Shown here piece after piece: positions 16,544 to 25,039 of a stretch of DNA of 64,000 bases. Source of the stretch: IDS-8 sp035304345 (GTDB lineage Bacteria > Pseudomonadota > Gammaproteobacteria > Steroidobacterales > Woeseiaceae); assembly GCA_035304345.1 (NCBI GenBank), contig DATGQE010000025.1, forward strand, positions 51,195 through 115,194, in the 5' to 3' direction. How positions within the stretch are numbered: position 1 is the first letter of the stretch; each line of letters begins with the position of its first letter. A program made the translations under genes and the position numbers. The notes beneath the pieces were generated by a model. It ran no database searches and was not told the DNA's origin. It was given only the letters and a program-made list of their open reading frames with translations.

Positions 16544-19500
16544 ATGACGCACGACATGACCCTCGATACGCCAGGCCTCGTGCCGTGGCAGTTCTGGATC
16601 GACCGCGGCGGCACGTTCACCGACGTCGTCGCACGGCGGCCCGACGGCAGCATCGAAACCGCCAAGCTCCTGTCCGACGACCCGGGACGCTACGCGGACG
16701 CGGCGGCCGAGGGCATGCGCCGCGTGCTCGCGCGCTGGCGCGCGGCCGGCGGCCCGGACGTGCCGGTCGAGGCCGTGAAGATGGGCACGACGGTCGCCAC
16801 GAACGCGCTGCTCGAGCGCCGCGGCAGCCGTACCGCGCTGCTCGTGACGCGCGGGTTCGGCGATGCGCTGGCCATCGGCTACCAGAACCGGCCGGACATC
16901 TTCGCGCTCGCCATCGTCAAGCCGGCACCGCTCACGAGCCGCGTGATCGAGGTGGAGGAGCGGATGAGCGCCGAAGGCGAGGTGCTGCTGCCGCTCGACG
17001 AGGCACGCGTCTCCGTGGCGCTGGGCGAGTGCGCGGCCGAGGGCTTCGATGCGGTCGCGATCTGCCTGCTGCACGGCTGGCGCTGGCCCGCCCACGAGCA
17101 ACGCCTCGCCGCGCTCGCCCGCCGCGCGGGTTTCCGCCAGGTGTACGCCTCGCACGAGGTCGAGCCTTTGATCCGGTTCGTGAGCCGCGCGGAGACGACG
17201 CTGGTCGATGCGTATCTCACGCCCGTGCTCGAACGCTACGTCGCGGGCCTCGAGCGCGCGCTCGAATCGGTCGGCCGGCCGCGGCGGCTGCTGTTCATGC
17301 AAAGCAACGGCGGGCTCGTCGACGCCGGCCGCTTCCGCGGCAAGGACAGCATCCTGTCGGGCCCCGCCGCCGGCGTCATCGGCATGGTGGAAACGGCGCG
17401 CTCCGCGGGTATCCCGCGGATCATCGGGTTCGACATGGGCGGCACGTCGACCGATGTGTCCGCGTGGACCGGTGAGCTCGAGCGCGAGACGGAATCGGCC
17501 GTCGGCGGCGTCCGCCTGCGTGCCCCGATGATGAAGATCCACACGATCGCCTCCGGCGGCGGCTCGCTGCTCCGCTATCGCGACGGGCGCTTCCAGGTCG
17601 GGCCGGACTCGGCCGGTGCCGATCCCGGGCCCGCGTGCTACCGGCGCGGCGGGCCGCTCACGATCACCGATGCGAACGTGCTGCTCGGGCGCATTCCCGT
17701 CCCCTGGTTTCCCCGCGTGTTCGGCCCGAACCGCGACGAGCCGCCCGACGTGGACGTCGTGCGCGGCGCGTTCGCGGAGCTCGCCGCCACTGTCTCGGCG
17801 GAACAGGGCGAACCCGTCGCGCCGGAGCAGGTCGCGGCCGGGTTCCTCACGGTCGCGGTCGAGACCATGGCCAACGCGATTCGCAAGATCACGGTGGAGC
17901 GCGGCGACGACGTGCGCGACTTCACCCTGTGCTGCTTTGGCGGTGCCGGCGGCCAGCATGCCTGCCAGGTCGCGGAGGTGCTGGGCATCTCCCGCGTGTG
18001 GCTGCATCCGCTCGCGGGCGTGCTGTCGGCGTACGGCATGGGCTTCGCCGACCTGCGCGTCGAGCGACAGCGCTCGGTCGAGCTCGCGTTCGGGACGGAA
18101 GCGCAGAGCGTGCTCGCGGAAACGGCGGAGGCGCTCCGGGCGGAGTGCGACGAGGCGCTCGCAGCGCAGTCGGTGCCGGCCGGCGAGCGCCGCTTCAGGG
18201 CGTACGCGGGAATGCGCGTGCAGGGCTCCGACAGCATTCTCGAGGTGCCGCTCGCGGATACGGCCACGATGCAGCGCGAGTTCGAGCGGGCGCACCGCGA
18301 GCGTTTCGGCATCGATGCCGGACCGGCGCTCGTGATCGCCACCGTGCGCGTCGAGGGCACCGGCGTCGAGCAGGCCTTCGAGGAGCCCGTTCTCGCGCCG
18401 GGGCCGCTCCCGACGCCGATCGGGCAGCACGACGCCTGGATGCGCGGCGCCTGGGAGCGCGTGCCGGTGTTCCGGCGGGAGTCGCTCGCCGCCGGCAACC
18501 GGCTGCAGGGGCCGGCGATCGTGGTCGAAGCGAGCGCGACCACGGTCATCGACCCGGGCTGGAGCGGGCACGTGAACCGGTGGGGGCACCTCGTGCTCGA
18601 GAAGGCAGGCGCAACGCTGTCCGAGCCCGGGCCGCGCGGGCAGGCTCCCCGGCGGCCGGACCCGGTGCGGCTCGAGGTGTTCAACCGGCTGTTCATGCAC
18701 GTCGCCGAGCAGATGGGTACCGTGCTCATGAACACCGCGCTGTCGGTCAACATCCGCGAACGGCTGGATTTCTCCTGTGCCCTGTTCGACGCGGAAGGCA
18801 GGCTCGTCTCCAATGCGCCGCACATGCCCGTGCATCTCGGCTCCATGGGCGAAAGCGTGCGCAGCGTGATCGCGGCGGTCGGCGGAGAGATCGCCGAAGG
18901 CGACGCGGTGATGCAGAACTCGCCCTACAACGGCGGCACGCACCTGCCCGACATCACCGTCGTGACGCCCTGGTTCGCGGGCGCCGATGCGCCCCGCTTC
19001 TGGCTCGCCTCGCGCGCCCACCACGCCGACGTCGGTGGCATCACGCCGGGCTCGATGCCGGCGACCAGCACGCGCATCGAGGAGGAAGGCGTGCTCATCG
19101 ACAACTTCTTCCTCGTGCGCGGCGGGCGGTTTCTCGAGGACGAGGTAAAGCGGCTGTTCGCGGAAGCGCCCTGGCCGCCGCGTAACGTCGAGCAGAACCT
19201 GGCGGATCTCAAGGCGCAGCTCGCGGCGAACCGGCAGGGCATCCGCCAGCTCGAGAAGGCGGTGCGGCGCTACGGGATGGAGACGGTGCAGGCGTACCTC
19301 GGGTTCGTGCGCGAGAACGCGGCGGCCAGCGTGCGGCGCCTGCTGGCACGACTGAACGACGGCGAGTTCGGTTACGAGCTCGATTCGGGCGAGCGCATCC
19401 GGGTGCGGGTCGCGATCGACCGGCGGGAGCGCATCGCGACGATCGACTTCACGGGCACGTCGCCGCAGTCTTCGAGCAACTTCAACGCCCCCGAGGCCGT

Positions 19501-20185
19501 GACGCGCGCGGCGGTGCTGTACGTGTTCCGGACGCTCGTCGGCGAGGACATCCCGATGAACGAGGGCTGCCTCGAGCCCCTGCGTGTCGTCATTTCCGAA
19601 CGCTCGCTGCTTTCCCCCGCGTGGCCGGCGGCCGTCGTCGCCGGCAACGTCGAAACGTCGCAATGCGTCACCGATGCGCTGTACGGTGCGCTCGGTGCGC
19701 TGGCCGCTTCGCAGGGCACGATGAACAACGTGAGCTTCGGCAACGCCCGCGTGCAGTACTACGAAACGGTGGCGGGCGGCGCCGGCGCGGGGCCGGGATG
19801 GGACGGCGCCGACGCCGTGCAGACGCACATGACGAACTCGCGCATGACCGATCCCGAGGTGCTGGAGAGCCGCTTCCCGGTGCTGGTCGAGGCGTTCGCG
19901 ATCCGCCGCGGCTCGGGCGGCGCCGGGCGCTGGCGCGGGGGCGACGGCACCGTTCGCCGGTTGCGGTTCCGCGAGCCGGTCCAGGTCTCGGTGCTGTCGG
20001 GCCATCGCCGCGTCGCGCCGTTCGGGCTCGCCGGCGGCGCGCCGGGCAGGACCGGCGTCAACCGCGTCATTCGCGCCGACGGCCGCGAGGAAGCGCTCGG
20101 CGGCACGGCGGCGGTCGAGCTCGAAACCGGCGACTGCCTCGTCATCGAAACGCCCGGTGGCGGCGGCTACGGCCCGCCTTCATGA
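16544..20185 (+). CDS. Fused hydantoinase A/B family protein, 5-oxoprolinase type
   Basis: The 1213-aa protein joins a HyuA-like ATPase half and a HyuB-like half, the eukaryote-like single-chain 5-oxoprolinase arrangement that hydrolyses 5-oxo-L-proline to glutamate with ATP. The N-terminus shows the phosphate loop WIDRGGTFTDVVARRPDG, followed by TTVATNALLERRG, GFDMGGTSTDVS (about 295) and GGGSLLRYRDGRFQVGPDSAGADPGPACY. The second half has FNRLFMHVAEQMGTVL, NSPYNGGTHLPDITV and, near the end, RRGSGGAGRWRGGDGTVR and ETPGGGGYG. All landmarks of a full-length enzyme are present. Hydantoinase or acetophenone-carboxylase-like activity is an alternative. ATGs at 16544 and 16556 are both possible. 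Confidence 0.9.
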   Translation: MTHDMTLDTPGLVPWQFWIDRGGTFTDVVARRPDGSIETAKLLSDDPGRYADAAAEGMRRVLARWRAAGGPDVPVEAVKMGTTVATNALLERRGSRTALLVTRGFGDALAIGYQNRPDIFALAIVKPAPLTSRVIEVEERMSAEGEVLLPLDEARVSVALGECAAEGFDAVAICLLHGWRWPAHEQRLAALARRAGFRQVYASHEVEPLIRFVSRAETTLVDAYLTPVLERYVAGLERALESVGRPRRLLFMQSNGGLVDAGRFRGKDSILSGPAAGVIGMVETARSAGIPRIIGFDMGGTSTDVSAWTGELERETESAVGGVRLRAPMMKIHTIASGGGSLLRYRDGRFQVGPDSAGADPGPACYRRGGPLTITDANVLLGRIPVPWFPRVFGPNRDEPPDVDVVRGAFAELAATVSAEQGEPVAPEQVAAGFLTVAVETMANAIRKITVERGDDVRDFTLCCFGGAGGQHACQVAEVLGISRVWLHPLAGVLSAYGMGFADLRVERQRSVELAFGTEAQSVLAETAEALRAECDEALAAQSVPAGERRFRAYAGMRVQGSDSILEVPLADTATMQREFERAHRERFGIDAGPALVIATVRVEGTGVEQAFEEPVLAPGPLPTPIGQHDAWMRGAWERVPVFRRESLAAGNRLQGPAIVVEASATTVIDPGWSGHVNRWGHLVLEKAGATLSEPGPRGQAPRRPDPVRLEVFNRLFMHVAEQMGTVLMNTALSVNIRERLDFSCALFDAEGRLVSNAPHMPVHLGSMGESVRSVIAAVGGEIAEGDAVMQNSPYNGGTHLPDITVVTPWFAGADAPRFWLASRAHHADVGGITPGSMPATSTRIEEEGVLIDNFFLVRGGRFLEDEVKRLFAEAPWPPRNVEQNLADLKAQLAANRQGIRQLEKAVRRYGMETVQAYLGFVRENAAASVRRLLARLNDGEFGYELDSGERIRVRVAIDRRERIATIDFTGTSPQSSSNFNAPEAVTRAAVLYVFRTLVGEDIPMNEGCLEPLRVVISERSLLSPAWPAAVVAGNVETSQCVTDALYGALGALAASQGTMNNVSFGNARVQYYETVAGGAGAGPGWDGADAVQTHMTNSRMTDPEVLESRFPVLVEAFAIRRGSGGAGRWRGGDGTVRRLRFREPVQVSVLSGHRRVAPFGLAGGAPGRTGVNRVIRADGREEALGGTAAVELETGDCLVIETPGGGGYGPPS

Positions 20186-20204
20186 ACGCGCGCACCGCGC
20201 GCGA

Positions 20205-21740
20205 CTACGGGGTGCTCTTGGCGAAGGCGCTGATGGCGACGCGGCAGCCGCCAACGGCCTGGTGCAGCGTCAGCGAGAGCCGCTCCGCGGCACCGGCGGG
20301 CCGGAACGACAGGAGCACGGTGACGCCCTGCCGCGGATCGCGCGGGCCGGGATGCAGCCCGGCGTCGCAGTCGACGGCGAACTGCTCGTCCGCGAACGCG
20401 CCGGAGGCGGCGAGCCACGACAGGTAGGCGTGCACCTGCGAACGGATGCGCCTTGCGACGCGCGCGCCGTCGGGCTCGAAGACTGCCCAGCGGGTGGCGC
20501 GCTCGATGGCGCTGGTCATCGAGAGGCACAGCCGCCGGACGTGGAGGCTGGCGAAGTCGGCCGGCAGGTGGCTGTGCCGGGCGAGGGTCACGGAGCCTTC
20601 GAGGCGCGCGCGACCGGTCCTGGCGGGGGTGACGACGTTGAAGCCTTCCTTCACGAGGCGGCGCACCTCGTCGGACGAAAGCGCGACGGCGGGCTCGAGC
20701 CCGCGCGCGAGCTCGAGCCCGCTGCCGTCGATCGATTCCCAGGAGCCGAACTGGCGATCGTGGCGGCACAGCAATCCCGCGACGGCGCCGCCGACCGCGT
20801 GCACCTTGCTGCCGTCGCGCTCGACCACGCGCGGGAAATAGGTGAGCACGTTCGGGCTCGCGTAGCCGCTGCGGCGGATGCCGGCGACGGCGTCCTCCGC
20901 GTCCTGCCAGTCCCCGTCCGGGTCCATGACGAGCATGGCGCCGCGCCGGCGGCAGTAGAGCTCGGCGGCGAGGATGGCCGCGGGCCCCGGCGTCACGCCG
21001 GGGGCAGGTGCCGGCAGGTACAGGAGGTCGAAGTGCTCGACCTGGTCGAGGGCGAACAAGCCGGTACCGCGCTCTGCCGACCCGACGAGGTCGTAGTCCG
21101 TCAGCTCGCCGCCGTCGCTGCCGGGCTGCACCGGCTCGACGTAGCCGGGGTCGTGCGGGTCGCGTTTCGCGGTAGGGAGCGGGCGCCCGGGCGGCAGCGG
21201 CGCCTGCGGTCGCGCGATCGACGACGTGGCGAGCGCGGTCCCGATGAACGCACGGTCGTCCTCGTTGCAGCTCAGGCGCGCGTGGATCTCCTGGTCGATC
21301 ACGAGCCGGCTGTCGGGCGCGAGGCGCTGCAGCGTGAGGTTGAAATGCTCGCGGTCGTCGTCCGGGATGCGGTCGTAGTCGACCGCGGCCCGGATGCGCT
21401 CGGCCGCGCCTGGCTGCACGTCGCGCAGCACCAGCATGCCGTGCGCCGCCGGCAGGCACAGCATCGCGCCGCGCGCGTTGTTCGCGACGCGCACGACGAA
21501 CAGGCGGCGGCCGCCATGGGCGAAGAACTGCTCGACGGCCGGGCCGAGGCTGCCGTCGGGAAAGGGAGCGCCGAACACGCGGCGGAACTCGGCGACGCTG
21601 CCCACCGGAACGGGGACGTCGAGCGGCCCGCGGCGCGCGCGGCCGATGAAGGCGGCGGCGGTCTCGGGATCGACCCCGATGGGCTGGTCCATCGGTGCGA
21701 TTTCGCTGACGGTGATGCCCCGCTCTACCGCATCCGCCAA
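20205..21740 (-). CDS. Contractile phage/injection-system tail sheath homologue (isolated gene)
   Basis: The 511-aa product matches contractile tail sheath proteins over its length: VERGITVSEIAPMDQPIGVDPETAAAFIGRARRGP at the start (the sheath N-terminal arm and first domain), PAVEQFFAHGGRRLFVVRVAN, GSDGGELTDYDLVGSAERGTGL in the middle, and the C-terminal signature SLHVRRLCLSMTSAIERATRWAVFEPD. Sheath subunits polymerise around an inner tube and contract to drive it through a membrane. None of the partners (tube, baseplate, spike, AAA+ ATPase) is within reach in this window. The start is TTG at 21740, supported by GGAG 8 bases upstream; no in-frame ATG exists nearby. Base composition equals its neighbours, arguing against a very recent phage insertion. 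Confidence 0.85.
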   Translation of the reverse strand: MADAVERGITVSEIAPMDQPIGVDPETAAAFIGRARRGPLDVPVPVGSVAEFRRVFGAPFPDGSLGPAVEQFFAHGGRRLFVVRVANNARGAMLCLPAAHGMLVLRDVQPGAAERIRAAVDYDRIPDDDREHFNLTLQRLAPDSRLVIDQEIHARLSCNEDDRAFIGTALATSSIARPQAPLPPGRPLPTAKRDPHDPGYVEPVQPGSDGGELTDYDLVGSAERGTGLFALDQVEHFDLLYLPAPAPGVTPGPAAILAAELYCRRRGAMLVMDPDGDWQDAEDAVAGIRRSGYASPNVLTYFPRVVERDGSKVHAVGGAVAGLLCRHDRQFGSWESIDGSGLELARGLEPAVALSSDEVRRLVKEGFNVVTPARTGRARLEGSVTLARHSHLPADFASLHVRRLCLSMTSAIERATRWAVFEPDGARVARRIRSQVHAYLSWLAASGAFADEQFAVDCDAGLHPGPRDPRQGVTVLLSFRPAGAAERLSLTLHQAVGGCRVAISAFAKSTP

Positions 21741-21833
21741 ACCGTGGTCTCCGTCCGCATGCCGGCCGGATTGTACCCGTAAAACGGTGCGCGGGCGCGC
21801 AACCCGTCACGCTCCGTTTCGCCCCGTCCGGCG

Positions 21834-21839
21834 TAGAAT
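21834..21839 (+). promoter_or_regulatory. Candidate -10 element for the PLP-enzyme gene
   Basis: TAGAAT ends only 6 bases before the ATG at 21846, so transcription from it would give a leaderless or nearly leaderless mRNA. No -35 is evident. Confidence 0.3.
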
Positions 21840-21845
21840 CGGGCC

Positions 21846-22919
21846 ATGTCGACACGTGCACGCGAGAGCGCCGTCGCCACCATCGCCGCGGTCCGCAACG
21901 AGCTCGGCAAGGTGAAGCTCGCCGACCTGCCGACGCCCGTGCACCGTCACCGGATCGAGGTCGACGGACGGCGCACCGAGATCCACGTCAAGCGCGACGA
22001 CCTGACCGGCGATGTCTACGGCGGCAACAAGCTGCGCAAGCTCGAATACCTGCTGCAGCGTGTGCGCCGCCGCGACCACCGGCTCGTCGGCACGTTCGGC
22101 ACCGCGGCCTCGAACCATGCGCTCGCGACCGCGATCTGCTGCCGCCGCCTCGGGCTGCCCTGCATCTGCTTCCTCTCGCACCAGCGCGTGACGCCGACGG
22201 CCGGCCGCGTCCTCAACATGCACGCGAAGCTCGGCACGCAGCTCGTGCCCTTCGGCGGCGAGTACGCGGAACGGCTGCGCATCCTGCGCGAGCACCTGTG
22301 GAACCGGCAGGCGGGCGTGATTCCCCCGGGCGGCTCGTCCTGGATCGGCACGGTGGGATACGTCGAGGCGGCCGTCGAGCTCGCGACGCAGGTGGCGGAA
22401 GGCGCGCTGCCCGAGCCGCACCGCGTGTACGTGGCGACCGGCACGATGGGCACCGCCGCCGGGCTCGCGCTCGGCTTCACGCTGGCCGGCCTCGGCACCG
22501 AGGTGCACGCGATCCGCGTCTCGCACACCTGGCTCTGCAACGAGGTCGCGCTCGCGCGGCTGCTCGGCAAGACCGCGGCGATGCTGCACCGCGCGGTGCC
22601 CGCGTTTCCGGAGAACCTGGACGACGCGGTGCGCCTCCGGCTGCGGCACGAGTTCTTCGCGGGCGGCTACGCCGCGACCGACGACGCCACCGAGGAAGCC
22701 ATCAGGCTGGCACGCGACCAGCTCGGGCTCGCCCTCGAAGGCACGTACACCGGGAAGGCGATGGCGGCGCTGGTCGCGGACCTGCGGGCCGGCGAAGCGC
22801 CGGCACACGTCCTGTTCTGGAACACCTGCAACGGGCGCGTGCTGCCGGTGCCGGCGCGGGCACCGCTGCCCGGCGCCTCCTTCCCCGAGGCGTTCCAGCG
22901 GTATTTCCCGGCGGCCTGA
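21846..22919 (+). CDS. PLP-dependent D-cysteine desulfhydrase / ACC deaminase family enzyme
   Basis: The 357-aa protein belongs to the fold-type II PLP enzymes related to D-cysteine desulfhydrase (DcyD) and 1-aminocyclopropane-1-carboxylate deaminase. The motif KRDDLTGDVYGGNKLRKLEYLL carries the Schiff-base lysine at residue 62, and TFGTAASNHALATAICCRRLGLP and YVATGTMGTAAGLALGF are the substrate and PLP-phosphate loops. Such enzymes release ammonia with pyruvate and sulfide or with 2-oxobutyrate. Which substrate is used cannot be decided from sequence. No cofactor residue is obviously missing. It diverges from the sheath gene and converges with the L,D-transpeptidase gene. Confidence 0.85.
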   Translation: MSTRARESAVATIAAVRNELGKVKLADLPTPVHRHRIEVDGRRTEIHVKRDDLTGDVYGGNKLRKLEYLLQRVRRRDHRLVGTFGTAASNHALATAICCRRLGLPCICFLSHQRVTPTAGRVLNMHAKLGTQLVPFGGEYAERLRILREHLWNRQAGVIPPGGSSWIGTVGYVEAAVELATQVAEGALPEPHRVYVATGTMGTAAGLALGFTLAGLGTEVHAIRVSHTWLCNEVALARLLGKTAAMLHRAVPAFPENLDDAVRLRLRHEFFAGGYAATDDATEEAIRLARDQLGLALEGTYTGKAMAALVADLRAGEAPAHVLFWNTCNGRVLPVPARAPLPGASFPEAFQRYFPAA

Positions 22920-22925
22920 GTTGAA

Positions 22926-24131
22926 TCAGTCCTCGAGCTCCGCCGTGGCGGGCGCCCCGCCCGCGGCTGCCTCGCCGGCTTCCGCTCCCGTCGCGGCGGG
23001 CTCCGCGGGTTCCGCGTCGGCCGCATCGAGCAGGGCGCGCACTTCGGCGAGCGTCGGCACGTCGGGATCGGGCTCGACGGTGTTCTTCACGACCCGCGCC
23101 CTCGCATAGATCTCGAGGAAGTCGCCGGCACCGACCCGCACCGGCACGCCGAGCGGCTCGCTCGCCAGCGCGCGCGCCTGGTCCTGCACGGCGGGATCCG
23201 CGAGCGGGCCGTCCTCTCCGGCGGACGCGAACAGCTTCGCGAGCCTGGCGTCGGCACCGTGCGGATCGTCCTCGAGCGGTCGATGCATCTCGAGGTAGAG
23301 CTCGCCGTCGCGCCACCCGGCGAGGAACGGCTCGTTCACGATCGTGACCGGCGTGCCGCGCTCGGCGAGCCCGTACAACGTCTCGATGTCCTCGGGATAC
23401 AGGCGCACGCAGCCGTGACTCACGCGCATGCCGACACCGGCCGGCTTGTTGGTGCCGTGGATCAGGTAACCCGGCAGGTCGAGCTGCAGGACGTGGCGGC
23501 CGAGCGGGTTGTCCGGCCCCGGCGGCACGATGGGCGGCAGCGGGTCGCCCGCGGCCTTGTGCTCCTGCTGCACCGACCACGGCACGTACCAGACCGGGTC
23601 GACGGCCTTGCCGATCACCTTCGCCTCGCCCACCGGCGTCTCCCACCCGACCCGGCCGATGCCGATCGGGTAGGTCAGGACTTCCACCGGCTCGCCTTCG
23701 GCCTGCGCGGGGAAGTAGAAGAGCCGCTTGGCGGCGATGTTGAGCACGATGCCCCGGCGCGGCACGTCGGGCAGCACGTACTGCGTCGGCAGCAGCACCG
23801 GCGTCCCCTCGCCCGGCAGCCAGGGATCAACGCCGGGATTGGCCTCGACGAGCTCGTCGTAGCCGAGCCCGTACTCGCGCGCGAGCGCGGAGAACGTGTC
23901 CTCCGCGCGCGTGAAGACGATCTGCGGCTCGCCGACGACGCTTTGCTCCGGCGTCTCCAGCACGAACCGGTTGCGGCTGATCGGGTCGAGCAACGGGCGT
24001 TCGGCGAGCGGCGGCAGCTCGGGCTCCGCCGCCTCGGGCGCGCCGCGGGCCAGGAAATCCTCGAGCACCGCGCAGCCGGAGAGCAGCGCGCCGAGCGCCG
24101 GAACGACGCACGCGAGCCGCAAGGCGTTCAT
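22926..24131 (-). CDS. L,D-transpeptidase lipoprotein with LysM-like domain
   Basis: The product (401 aa) starts with a lipoprotein signal (LGALLSGCAVLE, lipidated Cys about residue 19). A LysM-like stretch follows (DTFSALAREYGLGYDELVEANPGVDPWLPGEGTPVLLP), then a YkuD catalytic domain with HGTNKPAGVGMRVSHGCVRL, in which Cys241 is the nucleophile. Enzymes of this ErfK/YbiS type attach Braun-type lipoproteins or form 3-3 crosslinks in peptidoglycan. The C-terminal 60 residues are Ala/Glu/Pro-rich and low in complexity. The ATG at 24131 has AAGGA 5 bases upstream; an upstream in-frame ATG at 24185 lacks a signal peptide in the right place. Confidence 0.93.
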   Translation of the reverse strand: MNALRLACVVPALGALLSGCAVLEDFLARGAPEAAEPELPPLAERPLLDPISRNRFVLETPEQSVVGEPQIVFTRAEDTFSALAREYGLGYDELVEANPGVDPWLPGEGTPVLLPTQYVLPDVPRRGIVLNIAAKRLFYFPAQAEGEPVEVLTYPIGIGRVGWETPVGEAKVIGKAVDPVWYVPWSVQQEHKAAGDPLPPIVPPGPDNPLGRHVLQLDLPGYLIHGTNKPAGVGMRVSHGCVRLYPEDIETLYGLAERGTPVTIVNEPFLAGWRDGELYLEMHRPLEDDPHGADARLAKLFASAGEDGPLADPAVQDQARALASEPLGVPVRVGAGDFLEIYARARVVKNTVEPDPDVPTLAEVRALLDAADAEPAEPAATGAEAGEAAAGGAPATAELED

Positions 24132-24261
24132 GGAGTCCTTGCCGCGCACGGTGCTGCGGGGAGCGGCCGCCTGGCCGCCGCCCATCGATCGATACAGCCG
24201 CGGATCATGGCGAGGAAGTGTCGCAGAAAACGCAGGCGGACTCTATTGCGCCGGGCGTCGC

Positions 24262-25017
24262 TCATTCGCGACGCCCCACCTTGAGCGCGAGCGGCCAGCG
24301 CACGGTGCGCGGGCCCTCGCCCCAGCGGGCGCGCAGTGCGGGCTCGATGGCGCTCACCGGGTCGCGGCCGCGATCCGCGAGGCAGCGCTGGCACGCCGAC
24401 CATGTCCGCAGATAGCCGAGCATCCGGTTCGCCGGCCACTCGGCCGTCATCTCGAAGGCGGGTGCCTCGACGCGGGCGAACGGCAGCGTGACGTCACGGT
24501 AGCCGGCGTCGACGAGGCGCCTTTCGGGCGGCCACCAGGGATCGAGCTCGCGATAGAGCCCGTTGACCACGGCATCGACGCCCGCATCGACCGTGCACAG
24601 CCCGTAGCTCCAGGCAGCCAGCACGCCGCCCGGCACGAGGACGCGGCGCGCCTCGGCAAAGAACGCGTCGAGATCGAACCAGTGCAGCGCCTGGGCCACC
24701 GTCACGAGGTCGACGCAGGCATCGTCGAGTCCCGAGGCCTCGGCCGGCGCCACGCGGTATTCCACCTTCGGGTGCGCGGTCGCGGCGCCGATCTGCGCGG
24801 CGCTGGCATCGCTCGCGGTGACCCGCTCGAAGTGCCCGGCAAGCGCCACCGCGGTCTGTCCGTTGCCGGTGCCGCAGTCCCAGGCATGGCGGCGCGCCGC
24901 GACGCAGCCGGCGAGGAAGGCGAACAGGGCATCGGGGTAGCGCGGGCGGAACGCCGCGTAAGCCGCGGCGTGCCCGGAGAAGTGGTCCTTGAACGGGCGC
25001 TCGCCCCCGGTCGTCAA
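24262..25017 (-). CDS. Class I SAM-dependent methyltransferase
   Basis: The 251-aa protein begins FKDHFSGHAAAYAAFRPRYPDALFAFL, a recognisable start of the Methyltransf_11 group related to plant and fungal trans-aconitate-like methyltransferases. Motif I is WDCGTGNGQTAVALAGHF, motif II ASDAS, and motif IV-V VDLVTVAQALHWFDLDAFFAEARRVLVPGGVLAAW. The substrate is unknown; relatives act on small molecules. The start appears to be TTG at 25017, since no in-frame ATG or GTG precedes the conserved region. It sits 22 bp downstream of the M48 gene on the same strand and may be co-transcribed with it. Confidence 0.85.
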   Translation of the reverse strand: MTTGGERPFKDHFSGHAAAYAAFRPRYPDALFAFLAGCVAARRHAWDCGTGNGQTAVALAGHFERVTASDASAAQIGAATAHPKVEYRVAPAEASGLDDACVDLVTVAQALHWFDLDAFFAEARRVLVPGGVLAAWSYGLCTVDAGVDAVVNGLYRELDPWWPPERRLVDAGYRDVTLPFARVEAPAFEMTAEWPANRMLGYLRTWSACQRCLADRGRDPVSAIEPALRARWGEGPRTVRWPLALKVGRRE

Positions 25018-25039
25018 CGTCGCCCGCCCGGCACCGGGA

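Noticed and set aside
16418..20005. A very long open frame on the minus strand opposite the 5-oxoprolinase gene.
   Set aside because: It is rich in Arg/Pro/His with no motif and mirrors the codon bias of the true gene; such shadows are expected at very high GC.
20205..21740. A complete phage or type VI-like secretion locus around the sheath gene.
   Set aside because: Flanking genes are metabolic enzymes, and no tube, baseplate, spike or ATPase gene is in the window.
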